The notes: a model not told the origin generated them from the letters alone. A stretch of 64,000 bases of DNA from Halomonas sp. CH40 (GCA_041875495.1 CP112982.1:1984001-2048000); one strand, 5' to 3'. Counted from the stretch's first letter, positions 36,262-47,926 are shown. Numbers and translations are program-made.

Positions 36262-37229
36262 GAACGGCTCCGGTTGAGCAACAGCAGAAACATCGGCACA
36301 CCCAGCAGCGCAGTAATTACCCCAACCGGTAGCTGCTCGGGGGCAATCACGCTGCGCGCCAGGGTATCCGCGACAACCAGCAGCAGGCCTCCGCTCAGCG
36401 CACAGGCAGGCAGAATCAGACGTTGATCGTTGCCCAGCATAAGGCGCAGCATATGCGGCACCACCAAACCAACAAAGCCAATAGTACCGGCACTGGTGAC
36501 GGCTGTGGCGGTCAACAGGCTGGCGATCAGATAGATTCCCCAGGAAAGCCATCTGACATCCACTCCGAGGGCAGCGGCCTGCATGGGCCCGCGCGCCAGC
36601 ACGTTCAGGTGGCGGCCAAGCGGCATCAACAGTAGGCAAACCAGCAACAGCAGCGTCAATGGCACCCAGGGGGCTCGGGCGTAGGAAAGATCCCCCATCA
36701 GCCAGAACAGCATGCCGGGCAAGGCCTGGGTGGGGCTGAGCGATAGCAACAGCGTGATCACAGCGCCCCAGCCTGAAGCAACAACCACGCCCGTCAATAG
36801 CAGGCGCGAAGGCGTCCAGCTGCCCTCTCCCCGCGCTAAAGCAAACACCAGCAGCATGGAGAGCAAGGCACCACCAAAGGCAGAGCCGGACAGCAGCACA
36901 CCACCTAACCCAGCCAACATGGCCGCCAGTGCCCCCACCGCAGCACCGCCAGAGATGCCCAGTACATAAGGGTCGGCCAGCGGGTTACGCAACAGGATCT
37001 GCATCAGGGCCCCGGCCACTGCCAAAAGCCCGCCCACCGCAAAGGCAGATAGCGCCCTTGGCAGGCGCAGCTCCATCACCAGGGTATGCGCCAGCGGCTC
37101 CCCCTGGCCCACAAACACGGCCGCCAACTGCTCCACGCCCAGAGTGGCACTGCCCACTATCAGCGCACCGCCAACCGCCAGTACGGCCAGCAGTGCAAGC
37201 ACTATCAGCGGTAGTGCAAAGCGGGGCAT
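36258..37229 (-). CDS. btuC: Cobalamin ABC transporter permease (FecCD family)
   Basis: A 323-residue inner-membrane permease with about ten hydrophobic segments. ELRLPRALSAFAVGGLLAVAG and LLRNPLADPYVLGISGGAAVGA are hallmark FecCD/BtuC motifs; GTIGFVGLVVPHMLR is the cytoplasmic coupling region. The ATG at 37229 shares a base with the btuF stop (TGATG); an in-frame ATG at 37283 would overlap btuF. Confidence 0.93.
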   Translation of the reverse strand: MPRFALPLIVLALLAVLAVGGALIVGSATLGVEQLAAVFVGQGEPLAHTLVMELRLPRALSAFAVGGLLAVAGALMQILLRNPLADPYVLGISGGAAVGALAAMLAGLGGVLLSGSAFGGALLSMLLVFALARGEGSWTPSRLLLTGVVVASGWGAVITLLLSLSPTQALPGMLFWLMGDLSYARAPWVPLTLLLLVCLLLMPLGRHLNVLARGPMQAAALGVDVRWLSWGIYLIASLLTATAVTSAGTIGFVGLVVPHMLRLMLGNDQRLILPACALSGGLLLVVADTLARSVIAPEQLPVGVITALLGVPMFLLLLNRSRS

Positions 37230-38152
37230 CACGGGGGTGGCTCTACCAGCGTCGCCTGGCGGACGGTATCGAGTTGTTCGCATAACAGGCGCGCTCCCTG
37301 CGCCAGGCGCGGCGTGGGCCGCTGGATCAAGGAAGGCGGAACAAGAAAGAGATGATCATTGGCAACCGCTGAAAGCTCAGGGTATTGCCGCCAATGCTCG
37401 AACCAGTCGCGGTTATCTTCGCCGTTACCCCCCGTGACAATAGCGGCCGGGTTCCCTGCGATGACCACTTCGGGGTTAAGACGCGGCACCTGCCGAGTCT
37501 GCTCGCCCATGATATTGTCGCCACCGCACAGGGTAATAATCTGGCCGATAAAGTTTTCGTCATTGACACTCATCAGCGGTGTTTCCCAGACCTGATAGAA
37601 AACGGAGACGGGTTCAAGGTCGGCATAGCGCGCTTCCAGCGCTGCCATCTGGTTACGGAAGTCATCCGCCGCCGGGTAGCCCCGTGCTTCACTACCCGTG
37701 AGGCTTGCCAAACGCTCAATAGCGCTGGCAATGCCTTCAAAATGCTGCGGTTCTAGGTAGAAAACCGGCAAGCCCAGCGCGGCCAGTTTTTCCAGCTGGG
37801 CCGGAGGATTACCAGAGACCCAGCCAATCACCAGATCCGGCTGCAGGGAGAGCAAAGCCTCCAGGTCGATACGCTGATGATCACCTACCGAGGGCAGTTT
37901 CTCGGCCTCAGGCGGATAATCACTGTGCGCTACCACCGCCACCACCTGCTCACCAGCCCCGGCGGCAAAGGCTAGTTCGGTGGCGCCTGGCGATAGCGCC
38001 GCAATACGCTGCGCTGGCGCTTCAAGGCAAAGCTGCTCGCCAAGATCATCAATGGCGCAGTAGGACGCGTCAGCATTCACCGGCAGGCAGGCAGCCAGTA
38101 AAAGACCGGCAAGCCCGCTGCACAATGCGCTAGTGAAGCGTTTACTGGCCAT
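37229..38152 (-). CDS. btuF: Cobalamin-binding periplasmic (lipo)protein
   Basis: A 307-residue substrate-binding protein of the BtuF type. The ATG at 38152 leads directly into a signal peptide with a lipobox-like LLAAC; the frame is open to 38212 within btuB. The fold is seen in RIAALSPGATELAFAAGAG, the SVGDHQRIDLEALLSLQPDLVI region and the long backbone helix. It overlaps the btuB stop by 11 bases and is followed by the permease and ATPase genes. Confidence 0.92.
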   Translation of the reverse strand: MASKRFTSALCSGLAGLLLAACLPVNADASYCAIDDLGEQLCLEAPAQRIAALSPGATELAFAAGAGEQVVAVVAHSDYPPEAEKLPSVGDHQRIDLEALLSLQPDLVIGWVSGNPPAQLEKLAALGLPVFYLEPQHFEGIASAIERLASLTGSEARGYPAADDFRNQMAALEARYADLEPVSVFYQVWETPLMSVNDENFIGQIITLCGGDNIMGEQTRQVPRLNPEVVIAGNPAAIVTGGNGEDNRDWFEHWRQYPELSAVANDHLFLVPPSLIQRPTPRLAQGARLLCEQLDTVRQATLVEPPP

Positions 38153-40016
38153 AATGAACGCTGAGGAAGCCTGCGCGACCAGCGTTGATGTAGTCAAACG
38201 GCGTCGATGCAAAGGTCACCGGGTCAAACTCCTGTCCTTGGGCGGTGGTAAAGGTTTTATCCAGCACGTTATCCAGAGTCAGGCGCACTGACCACTGGGG
38301 AGCGAATTCCCAACCTGCGCGCAGGTTCAACAGCCCATAGCCTGGCAGGCGCTGCTGATTGGCGGCATCGTTGTAACGATGATCCTGGACGACCCAGGAA
38401 CCGCCCAATAGCACTTCATCAAGCTGGTAATCCACATCCAGCCTTGCTGACTGGCTGGCGCGCCGCTGCAGACGCTTGCCCTGATTATCACCGCTGCGGC
38501 TTTGTGGGTCAGTGTAGGTCAAGGCACCGGCAAACAGCCAGTTTCCAAGCTCGGCGCCCAGGCTCAGTTCCGCGCCCTGAATGCGCGCCTTGTCCACATT
38601 GATGGGGGTGAAATTAGCATCCAGCGCAATCAGCTCATCCACCTCTGTCTGGTAGATGGCGGCGTCCCAGAACCAGCGCTCATACTGTCCGCGCACACCC
38701 AGCTCAAATGTGTCTGAGGATTCGGCGTTGAGATCCGGGTTGCTCGACCCGGCAAACGGGAAATACAGCTCATTAAAGGTCGGCGCCCGAAAGGCCGTAC
38801 CGTAGCTTGCCCGCGCCACATGCTGGTCATCAAAGGCAAAGCCGAATGCCAGGCTACCGGTAACTTCATCGCCAAAGGCTTCGTTATCATCGTAGCGCAA
38901 GCTCAGTTGAGTCGTCAGCGGATGGAAATCCAGCAGCCCCTGGGCAAAGACAGCGCGATTGTAGCGGCTGCTTTCATTGAAGTTCAGGCCTGATGTCTCG
39001 CTGTCGCCCAGGTCATCCTCGGCCATTTCAGCGCCAATGATCACTTCATGCAGGCCAAACGCTAGGGTATTCAGCCACTGAGCGGTACGCGTGCGGCTTT
39101 CAAAAAGTGACGTATAAGCGGGCGCCTGGGTATCGCGCTCATCACGGGCCTCTGACAGCGTTAACCGGCTTTGCCAGGTGTCCGTTACCGGAAGTTCCGC
39201 GTATACGCCTGCCACCTGTTGAACAAAATCATCCTCAGCGGGCCCCGGGCCTTCAAATTCACTGTTACCGCGTGAGCGCAGCGCCAGAAAGCCCACTTCA
39301 GCGTCGTTATCATAGCGATGTGCAAGCTTGACCAAGCCACTGGTGGTGTCAAAGCCTTTATCTTCCCCATCACGGCGTATCGGCCCACCGTCAGTATCGA
39401 AGCGGCTACCCGCAAAGGTATAGCGGGTGCCGCCCTGCTGGCCGGAAAGCGATGCGGATACGCGCTGGCTAACGTGGCTGCCGCCGCCAATGGACACCCG
39501 AGGGCTGACACCTTCCGCCTGGCTGTCCAGGGTAAACAGCTGAATCACTCCGCCTACCGCATCAGCGCCATACAGGCTACCGCGCGGGCCACGCACGATT
39601 TCAGCGCGCTTAAACAGCTGAGGATCGAGAAATTCCCAGGCAGCGGCACCGGTAGTGGCCGAACGCAAACGAATACCGTCGATCAACAGCACATTGGCAT
39701 TACTGCCGGTGCCGCGCATGAACAGGCTGGTCTGCTTGCCGTAGGTGCCTTGAGTCGTGATATCAACGCCCGGCTGGGCGCGCAGCAGCTCGGTCATGCT
39801 GGCTGGATTCTGACGGCGCAGGGCGGCTTCGTCGATAACACTGACGGAAGCCAACGACTCATTGGCGGTGCGCGGCGCCAGGGTTGCGGTGACAACCACA
39901 GGGTCAAGCGAAGCATTCGCAGTATCGCTGGAAGATTGGGCCTGCACGGCCTGGGGAATAGCAGCCAGCGTAAACAGCGCCAGCCCGGTAAAGGCGGAAG
40001 TGGAGTATGACATCAT
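38142..40016 (-). CDS. btuB: TonB-dependent vitamin B12 outer-membrane receptor
   Basis: A 624-residue outer-membrane receptor. A signal peptide (about 1-26) is followed by the TonB box PVVVTATLAPRT, the plug domain (MTELLRAQPGVDITTQG, VLLIDGIRLRSA, EIVRGPRGSLYGADAVGGVI) and a 22-strand barrel ending with an aromatic-containing terminus (HYGQ). AAGGGAACC supports the ATG at 40016. Gene order btuB-btuF-btuC-btuD and the riboswitch upstream identify cobalamin as substrate. Confidence 0.95.
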   Translation of the reverse strand: MMSYSTSAFTGLALFTLAAIPQAVQAQSSSDTANASLDPVVVTATLAPRTANESLASVSVIDEAALRRQNPASMTELLRAQPGVDITTQGTYGKQTSLFMRGTGSNANVLLIDGIRLRSATTGAAAWEFLDPQLFKRAEIVRGPRGSLYGADAVGGVIQLFTLDSQAEGVSPRVSIGGGSHVSQRVSASLSGQQGGTRYTFAGSRFDTDGGPIRRDGEDKGFDTTSGLVKLAHRYDNDAEVGFLALRSRGNSEFEGPGPAEDDFVQQVAGVYAELPVTDTWQSRLTLSEARDERDTQAPAYTSLFESRTRTAQWLNTLAFGLHEVIIGAEMAEDDLGDSETSGLNFNESSRYNRAVFAQGLLDFHPLTTQLSLRYDDNEAFGDEVTGSLAFGFAFDDQHVARASYGTAFRAPTFNELYFPFAGSSNPDLNAESSDTFELGVRGQYERWFWDAAIYQTEVDELIALDANFTPINVDKARIQGAELSLGAELGNWLFAGALTYTDPQSRSGDNQGKRLQRRASQSARLDVDYQLDEVLLGGSWVVQDHRYNDAANQQRLPGYGLLNLRAGWEFAPQWSVRLTLDNVLDKTFTTAQGQEFDPVTFASTPFDYINAGRAGFLSVHYGQ

Positions 40017-40109
40017 GGTTCCCTTGCTCTACGTGCTCACCCGCACGGCATTAATAAGTGCCAGAGCGTGAGGGCAAGAGAAGTATCGAGCGCTAACATC
40101 ATCAGCACG

Positions 40110-40375
40110 TCAAGACTTCAAGAACGCCCTCCGCGTCCTGGCAGGTAACGGCTTTTTGCAAGCCTTCATTCGGGCCGGTCTCCGGGCTGACGAGAGAAAG
40201 GCTGTTAGGCACTTTCCGAGCGGCCGCCTTCCCATGCCTATTCAGCAGGCACAGTGGCGTTCTGGCCGTTCTTGACTCGATCACCGTTGCGGGGGCAGCG
40301 TTGGAATCAAGGCGTTGGATGACCCTTTTATACAGGCCACACACCCTCACCAACTTCCCGTTTCACCAGCAGTCC
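40110..40375 (-). promoter_or_regulatory. Cobalamin (AdoCbl) riboswitch of the btuB operon
   Basis: On the minus strand the B12 box AGCCCGGAGACCGGCC (plus-strand positions 40173-40188) matches the conserved element near the 3' end of cobalamin riboswitches. The 5' conserved core is also visible near 40340-40368 as GGTGAAACGGGAAGTTGGTG. Spacing of about 170 bases between them and the location about 100 bases before btuB fit the class. Binding of adenosylcobalamin would be expected to lower btuB-operon expression. The exact ends are approximate. Confidence 0.88.
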
Positions 40376-40499
40376 AGATAACTGCCAGCACCCAAATGAT
40401 GGCGTAAACTAGCAACTTGGCGTGAGCGGGTCAATTTGACAGCTTGTTTTCAAGGGCATGAAGTGAGTGATGGAAGAGAAAATCCGCCCACAAAAATTA

Positions 40500-40514
40500 T
40501 GTAATAAAACTACA
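40500..40514. promoter_or_regulatory. HexR-like operator upstream of edd (distal box)
   Basis: TGTAATAAAACTACA fits the TGT-N9-ACA palindromic pattern of gammaproteobacterial HexR sites, which release repression when KDPG binds HexR. It overlaps the expected -35 area of the TATAAT at 40533. Confidence 0.65.
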
Positions 40515-40532
40515 AATAAACCCATATGCACG

Positions 40533-40538
40533 TATAAT
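40533..40538 (+). promoter_or_regulatory. Candidate -10 element of the edd operon
   Basis: A perfect TATAAT, about 160 bases before the edd ATG, between two HexR-like boxes. The -35 (CTACAA, 40510-40515) is weak and lies within the distal box. Confidence 0.45.
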
Positions 40539-40562
40539 GAGCAGCAAATAAAGGCTTTAAAG

Positions 40563-40577
40563 AGTAATAAAACTACA
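40563..40577. promoter_or_regulatory. HexR-like operator upstream of edd (proximal box)
   Basis: AGTAATAAAACTACA repeats the distal box exactly except for the first base and lies 63 bases downstream, after the candidate -10. A direct repeat at this spacing would allow repression by looping or roadblock. Confidence 0.55.
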
Positions 40578-40700
40578 ATAGAGTGCCCTATATGCCGCTA
40601 CATCTATCAACCGCGTGTCGCCACTGCGATGGCCAATGGCGCTTTTTGATAGGGTACCCAAGTCAACAACACCTTTTACTCCCGATTCGCGAGGTTTGAT

Positions 40701-42586
<1,886 letters not shown>

Positions 42587-42587
<1 letters not shown>

Positions 42588-43552
42588 TGCGACCCGCACT
42601 GATTGGCGACATCGGCGGTACCAATGCGCGCTTTGCGTTGGTAGCGCCTGGGGAGATGGCGCCCCAAGAGGTTCTCAACCTGCCCTGCGCCGACTACCCG
42701 GGCGTTATTGAGGCGATTGAGGATTACCTGAGCCGAGTAGGTATCAGTGCCGCCGAGGCGCCCCGGGAAGCCTGCCTGGCATTTGCCTGCCCGGTTCACG
42801 CCGAGCGGGTCAAGATGACCAATAACCACTGGGATTTCATGAAACGCGACGTTCAGCAGGCGTTGAACCTGTCGCTGTTCAAGGTGATCAACGATTTTAC
42901 CGCCCAGGCGCTGGGCGTTCCCCATGTGGATGCCGAACATCTGGTCGAAGTGCAAGCGGGAACCGCTCTGCCCCACTCGTCCCGGCTGATTATTGGCCCT
43001 GGCACGGGGCTTGGCGTGGCCGGTGTTTTTCCCGGCCAGCATGCCTGGATTCCCTTGCCGACGGAAGGTGGCCACGTCACCTTTGCGCCAACTGACAGCA
43101 CCGAACGCGCCCTGCTGGACATCTTTCTGACTCGCCACTCGCGGGTCAGCGTCGAACGCATCCTATGCGGCCAGGGCCTGCTTGAGCTGTATCAGGCTCA
43201 CTGTCTTCTGGAAGATCAGATGCCCAGCTGTCAGTCACCCGCTGACGTCACCCAGGCAGCCAACCACGGCGACCCGCTTGCCAGCGCAACGGTGCTGCGC
43301 TTTTTGAAGATTCTGGGGGATGTGTGCGGTGATGCCACTCTCACCATGGGCGCGCGAGGCGGTGTCTACCTGTGCGGGGGCATTCTGCCCCGCCTGCTGG
43401 ACTGGCTACCCCGGTCAGAACTGCGCCAGAGCTTTGCCAACAAAGGCCGCATGGGCGCTTACAACGCCGATATTCCGGTATCCGTTGTCACTCACCCGTG
43501 GACGGGGTTACTCGGTGCTGCCGAAGCGCTGCATAACGAAGAAGTCTTTTAA
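42587..43552 (+). CDS. glk: Glucokinase
   Basis: Phosphorylates glucose to glucose 6-phosphate. 321 residues starting at the ATG that shares a base with the edd stop (TGATG). GDIGGTNARFAL (phosphate 1), INDFTAQALG with the catalytic aspartate, GPGTGLGVAGVF (phosphate 2) and LPTEGGHVTFAP identify the bacterial GLK family. Placement after edd links it to glucose released by the alpha-glucosidase encoded at 57511. Confidence 0.96.
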
Positions 43553-43568
43553 CTGACAAGGAATATTT

Positions 43569-44438
43569 ATGACAGCCCCAACCTTTAATGTCCCCTTTGT
43601 CTTGGGCATGATGCGCCTGCATGAAGCCAAAGCAATGCATCAGGCAAGCCACCTCGCCAACTGGATTGAAGCGCGCATCGAACAGGGGCTGAAGTGGTTT
43701 GATCACGCTGACATTTACGGCAATGGTGCCTGCGAAACGCTATTTGGCCAGGCGTTGCGTGCCCGCCCGGCGCTTGCCCAGCAGCTTCACGTGGTCAGCA
43801 AGGCCAGTATCGCCAACGACAACCCAACGCCAGATTCCGGCAAGGTTAAACACTACAATGCCAGCCCGGCTTATCTGAGTAAGGCGATTGATGAGGCGCT
43901 GCAACGGCTCAATGTTGAGTGTATTGACCACTTTCTGATCCATCGCCCGGATCTGTTAATGAACGCAGAAGCCACTGGACGCGCCCTTGATGACGCGATT
44001 ACAGCAGGCAAGATTGGCGCAGCAGGCACTTCCAACCATTTGCCCAGCCAGTGGCGCAGGCTGCAAAACGCCATGCACCAGCCGCTGCGTGCTAATCAGA
44101 TCGAGCTTTCCATTCAACACAATGCGCCGCTGTTTGACGGCAGCTTTGATGATATGTGCGCAGACGGCCACGCGCCCATGGCATGGTCGCCACTGGCCGG
44201 CGGCGCCCTGCTGGAAGGCGAGGTGGGCAAGGTTCTCAAGCGGATAGCCCGCGAGCAAGACAGTTCGCCTAATGCGCTGGCGCTGGCCTGGCTACGCACT
44301 CTGCCAAATCGTCCTGTTCCCGTGGTGGGCAGCGTGAAACCGGAACGTATTGCCGATATGCTGAATGGGCCGGAGTCGCTTTCCAGAGATACCTGGTATG
44401 AGCTACTCGAAGCTGCACGCGGCCACTGCGTCGCATAA
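43569..44438 (+). CDS. Aldo/keto reductase, YdhF-like
   Basis: A 289-residue NAD(P)H-dependent oxidoreductase with a TIM barrel. The catalytic tetrad is visible: D and Y in DHADIYGNGACE, K in VVSKASI and H in FLIHRPD. GKIGAAGTSNH and the C-terminal NADPH-binding RPVPVVGSVKPERI also fit. The substrate is unknown. AAGGAATATTT supports the start. It lies between glk and the PfkB kinase, so a sugar or sugar-derived aldehyde is a reasonable guess. Confidence 0.88.
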   Translation: MTAPTFNVPFVLGMMRLHEAKAMHQASHLANWIEARIEQGLKWFDHADIYGNGACETLFGQALRARPALAQQLHVVSKASIANDNPTPDSGKVKHYNASPAYLSKAIDEALQRLNVECIDHFLIHRPDLLMNAEATGRALDDAITAGKIGAAGTSNHLPSQWRRLQNAMHQPLRANQIELSIQHNAPLFDGSFDDMCADGHAPMAWSPLAGGALLEGEVGKVLKRIAREQDSSPNALALAWLRTLPNRPVPVVGSVKPERIADMLNGPESLSRDTWYELLEAARGHCVA

Positions 44439-44474
44439 CAACTGATCAATCTCTGTAATGACCAGGAGAAATTT

Positions 44475-45434
44475 ATGACGCCGGTGATTGCCTTTGGTGA
44501 AGCCCTGGTAGACATGTTGTCCAGCCGCTTGGGTGATGACACTGGGCAGGAAACTTTCACCCCTTATGCCGGAGGCGCCCCTGCCAACGTGGCAGTTGCC
44601 TGCGCGCGCCTGGGAGTGCCCAGCCAGTTTTTAGGCATGGTAGGCGATGATCGTTTTGGCCATTTTCTGGTCAGCGAACTGGCCGCTCATGGGGTGAATA
44701 CCCAGGGTATGGTGCTGACCAACGAAGCGCGCACGGCGCTGGCGTTTGTTTCCCGGGATGCCAGCGGCGAGCGTACCTTTGATTTTTATCGCCCACCGGC
44801 CGCCGACCTGCTTTATCGCCTGGAGCATTTGCCCCACGGCGTTTTCGAGCAGCCAGCGATTGTCCATCTGTGCAGCAACAGCCTGACTGACCCAGAGATT
44901 GCCGATACCACCCTGGCCATTGCCAACATGGCCAAACGCGCCGGCTGTCTTGTCAGCGTGGACGCCAACCTGCGCCATAACCTGTGGGCCGATGGATCAG
45001 CTGATGCATGGCGAGTGACTGAGCTTGTGGATAGCGCCGAACTCGTCAAGGTATCCCTGGAAGAACTGGATTATCTGCGCGGCGACCACCCTCAGGATAC
45101 CTGGCTCGCTGAACGCCTGGCAGCAGGCGTCAAGGTCATCGTGATCACCGATGGGCCCAACCAGGTAACGCTTAAAGGCATTGGCCTGGATCACACCTTC
45201 ACGCCACCCCCGGTAACGGCGGTTGATACCACCGCTGGCGGCGATGCCTTTATTGGTGGCCTGCTGGCGGAACTATCCCGCCACGGTATTGATGACAACT
45301 GGCATAAGGCAAGCGCCTTTCTTGCCCAGGCAGTGGAAGTTGCCTGTCGCTGCGGTGCATTTGCCGTCACCCGCCCAGGCGCCTATGCGGCCCTGCCGAC
45401 CCATGCCGATATCGAAGCCCTTCGCAACACTTGA
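44475..45434 (+). CDS. PfkB-family carbohydrate kinase (fructokinase-like)
   Basis: A 319-residue sugar kinase. ITPxxx: the N terminus VIAFGEALVDML, the GGAPANVAVACARLG signature 1 and DTTAGGDAFIGGLLAE signature 2 with the catalytic aspartate are present. Overall similarity is to bacterial fructokinases, which would fit use of fructose from sucrose, though 2-keto-3-deoxygluconate kinases share these motifs. CAGGAGAAATTT precedes the ATG. Last gene of the edd operon. Confidence 0.88.
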   Translation: MTPVIAFGEALVDMLSSRLGDDTGQETFTPYAGGAPANVAVACARLGVPSQFLGMVGDDRFGHFLVSELAAHGVNTQGMVLTNEARTALAFVSRDASGERTFDFYRPPAADLLYRLEHLPHGVFEQPAIVHLCSNSLTDPEIADTTLAIANMAKRAGCLVSVDANLRHNLWADGSADAWRVTELVDSAELVKVSLEELDYLRGDHPQDTWLAERLAAGVKVIVITDGPNQVTLKGIGLDHTFTPPPVTAVDTTAGGDAFIGGLLAELSRHGIDDNWHKASAFLAQAVEVACRCGAFAVTRPGAYAALPTHADIEALRNT

Positions 45435-45502
45435 TCATCACCTCGGCGACTGCACTGACAGCCGCCGACGTATCAAGATCCCTTGACGATTCACCTTGAA
45501 CC

Positions 45503-46210
45503 TTACTGGGTGGCTGCGAAATTCTCGGCTGCTGCTTCCAGTACCGCTCTGGCCGATTCGGCTTCTTCAAACCCAAGCCCTTCCATACCGCCATCAGGCC
45601 CTTTGTAGTTAGCGAACCAAAGGTCAATGATCTGGCTGACGCCAGGGAACTCGCTGTCCAACTGCGCCATGCTTTCAACATGAGCAAACGGAGAATCCTG
45701 AGTAAGCACCGCAATCAGCTTGTCATCCTGCTCACCGTCATCAAGCATTTTTAGAACGCCAATCACGCTGACATCGACAACCTCACCCCGTGGAACGGCC
45801 TGCCCCAGCACAATCACGTCGAGCGGATCACCATCGCCGCCCAACTCTTTTGGCAACGCCGTACCGGGAATAGCGCCGTAATTGCCGGGGTATCCCAAGT
45901 AGTTCACTACCCGTGGCTCACCGTTTTTATATTCCCAATACAACGCTTTCGGGTCGTCTTTGCTCACCTCCCACTTCGCAGATGTTCCCGTTGGAATCTC
46001 AACGATAGCGTTAACAGAGCCATCTGCATTAATGGCGTCCAGAGACATCAAATCTTCATTGCCAACAATCGTGTAGGCGTCTTTGACATTCATACTCTGC
46101 GCATGCGGCGTCGTTTCAGAAAATGCCAACCCGCCCAATGGCTGCGCCTGAACCGAAGACGCTAAAAGCGCCATGCACGTCATACCTGTGAGTACTAATG
46201 GATGTTTCAT
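45503..46210 (-). CDS. Secreted inorganic pyrophosphatase (family I)
   Basis: 235 residues from the ATG at 46210, which follows GGAGAGCAGC and opens a clear signal peptide (KHPLVLTGMTCMALLASSVQAQ). The mature part has the family I features YPGNYGAIPGT, GGDGDPLDVIVLG and LDDGEQDDKLIAV. It is therefore a periplasmic or secreted counterpart of ppa at 17842, presumably acting on extracytoplasmic pyrophosphate. It converges on the edd operon. Confidence 0.9.
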   Translation of the reverse strand: MKHPLVLTGMTCMALLASSVQAQPLGGLAFSETTPHAQSMNVKDAYTIVGNEDLMSLDAINADGSVNAIVEIPTGTSAKWEVSKDDPKALYWEYKNGEPRVVNYLGYPGNYGAIPGTALPKELGGDGDPLDVIVLGQAVPRGEVVDVSVIGVLKMLDDGEQDDKLIAVLTQDSPFAHVESMAQLDSEFPGVSQIIDLWFANYKGPDGGMEGLGFEEAESARAVLEAAAENFAATQ

Positions 46211-46381
46211 GCTGCTCTCCTCTGATGGTTCAGAAAAGATTAACAACGAGAAATGACGAGCGAATGACAGTGTTAAGTTTATCCAGTCATCCATCCTGAA
46301 ACAGGCAGATTGCCAGATAGATATTGAGCACTCGGTATCATAACCGATGTGCCGATTCGTGGCGGGTTACCGAACGGCTGT

Positions 46382-46401
46382 CTAGCCCGAATTTCTCATA
46401 G
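46382..46401 (+). repeat. Left terminal inverted repeat of the IS
   Basis: Pairs with 47927-47946, one mismatch in 20 bases. Confidence 0.8.
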
Positions 46402-46479
46402 GGTATAAAAGAAAGCGGCTGAAAATGTTAAAGTTTCAGGACCTTACACCAAAAACCAACATCAACAGCCGCTTCCAAA

Positions 46480-47781
46480 ATGGTACCTGAAAAACTGACC
46501 TTCTCGCCACTCTCACGCCGCCAGATTGAAGCCGATTTCTCCGGTGGCCACATTACCTCCGATGCTGGGTTGCTTCTGCTTCGTGAAATCGACAAACAAC
46601 ATCGCCTGACGCGCCGTTTGGCATCGGTACTGCATGATCCTCGGGCACCGGAGCAGATTCGCCACAAACTCGACACCCTGGTTCGTCAGCGGGTGTTCGG
46701 TGTCGCCGCTGGCTACGAAGATTTTAACGACCATGAAGCCCTGCGCTATGATCAGGCCCTTCAGACGGCACTGGATGAAAATGAGGTGCTGGCGGGCAAG
46801 TCAACGCTGTCCCGGATAGAGCAGAACGCTGATCGACAAGCGATAGTGAAGGCCCATGAGCTACTCTGGCATCACTTCATCGAGCAGCATGACGAACCAC
46901 CCAAAGAGATTGTGCTGGACTTTGATGGCACTGATATTCCCGTGCATGGCGACCAACCCGGCAAGTTCTTTAACCGCTATTACAATCACCATTGCTACTT
47001 CCCACTGTATGTCTTCTGTGGCCACCATCTGCTGGTGAGCTATCTGCGCACCAGTGACCGCAGCGACAGCCGCCACAGCTGGGCCATCCTCGCCCTACTT
47101 GTCCGCTTTATCCGTCAATACTGGCCCGACACCCGCATTGTATTACGCGGCGATAGCCATTTTTGTCGCCCCCGGATGCTGAACTGGTGCGATCGGCATC
47201 ACGTCGACTACATCGTGGGTATTGGCAAGAACAGTCGGCTGCTCAAGGAAGTGGACGTTCCCATGATGCTGGTACGCAAGACCCAGTGGCAGGTAGGAGG
47301 GAAAGTGGCAGAGACGTTCCGCTTCCAATATCAAGCGCACTCTTGGAAGTACCCGCGCTGGGTGGTGGCCCGCCTGGAAGAAGGCGAGCTTGGCTCCAAT
47401 CCCCGGTTTATCGTCAGTTCCCGTTACGACGATGGCTTCAAGCTTTACTACGAGCAGTACTGTGCTCGGGGCGACATGGAGAACCGAATCAAGGATCAAC
47501 AACTGAGCTTGTTTGCTGACCGCACGTCCAGCACGCACTGGTGGGCTAATCAATGGCGGCTGATCTTATCAGGCTTTGCCTATACGCTGTTCGAGCGGTT
47601 ACGGGCTTACCTGAAGAACACGCCCTTCGCACGCATGAGCCCAAGTAGCCTCAGGCTCAAACTCATCAAGGTGGGCGCGGTTATCATCCGCAATACGCGC
47701 CGAGTCCGAGTACTCATGAGTGACAGCTATCCCTATAAAACGGCGCTATCCGATCTCGTCAGACAGTTGGTGCCGAACTGA
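46480..47781 (+). CDS. IS1380-family transposase
   Basis: A 433-residue DDE transposase. The N terminus FSGGHITSDAGLLLLREID is diagnostic of IS1380. Catalytic candidates are D in LDFDGTDIPVHG, D in LRGDSHFCRPRML and E in ARGDMENRIKDQQLS. The frame is intact, so the element may be active in cis. Confidence 0.93.
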   Translation: MVPEKLTFSPLSRRQIEADFSGGHITSDAGLLLLREIDKQHRLTRRLASVLHDPRAPEQIRHKLDTLVRQRVFGVAAGYEDFNDHEALRYDQALQTALDENEVLAGKSTLSRIEQNADRQAIVKAHELLWHHFIEQHDEPPKEIVLDFDGTDIPVHGDQPGKFFNRYYNHHCYFPLYVFCGHHLLVSYLRTSDRSDSRHSWAILALLVRFIRQYWPDTRIVLRGDSHFCRPRMLNWCDRHHVDYIVGIGKNSRLLKEVDVPMMLVRKTQWQVGGKVAETFRFQYQAHSWKYPRWVVARLEEGELGSNPRFIVSSRYDDGFKLYYEQYCARGDMENRIKDQQLSLFADRTSSTHWWANQWRLILSGFAYTLFERLRAYLKNTPFARMSPSSLRLKLIKVGAVIIRNTRRVRVLMSDSYPYKTALSDLVRQLVPN

Positions 47782-47926
47782 ATGCTCGGGCGCCCCCGGC
47801 CCGATGCAATGGGGGGAAGGGGGAAGTGTGCCTGAATGACGGAAAATGGTTAAAAAGTAGGCTATTTAAGCCGTGCCAATAGGTGTTTAGCGGCACGACA
47901 TCCTGAGTGCGGTGCTGGCTGAGGTG

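Noticed and set aside
36262..36639. Long N-terminal extension of the btuD frame
   Set aside because: It overlaps btuC in another frame and has shadow-like Cys/Arg/Trp-rich sequence; the ATPase starts at 36261 with an ATGA overlap.
40102..40353. 83-residue minus-strand ORF upstream of btuB
   Set aside because: It coincides with the conserved elements of the cobalamin riboswitch.
40467..40649. 60-residue ORF with a CPIC motif upstream of edd
   Set aside because: It spans both HexR-like boxes and the candidate promoter; no family is recognised and the cysteines are too few for a confident zinc site.
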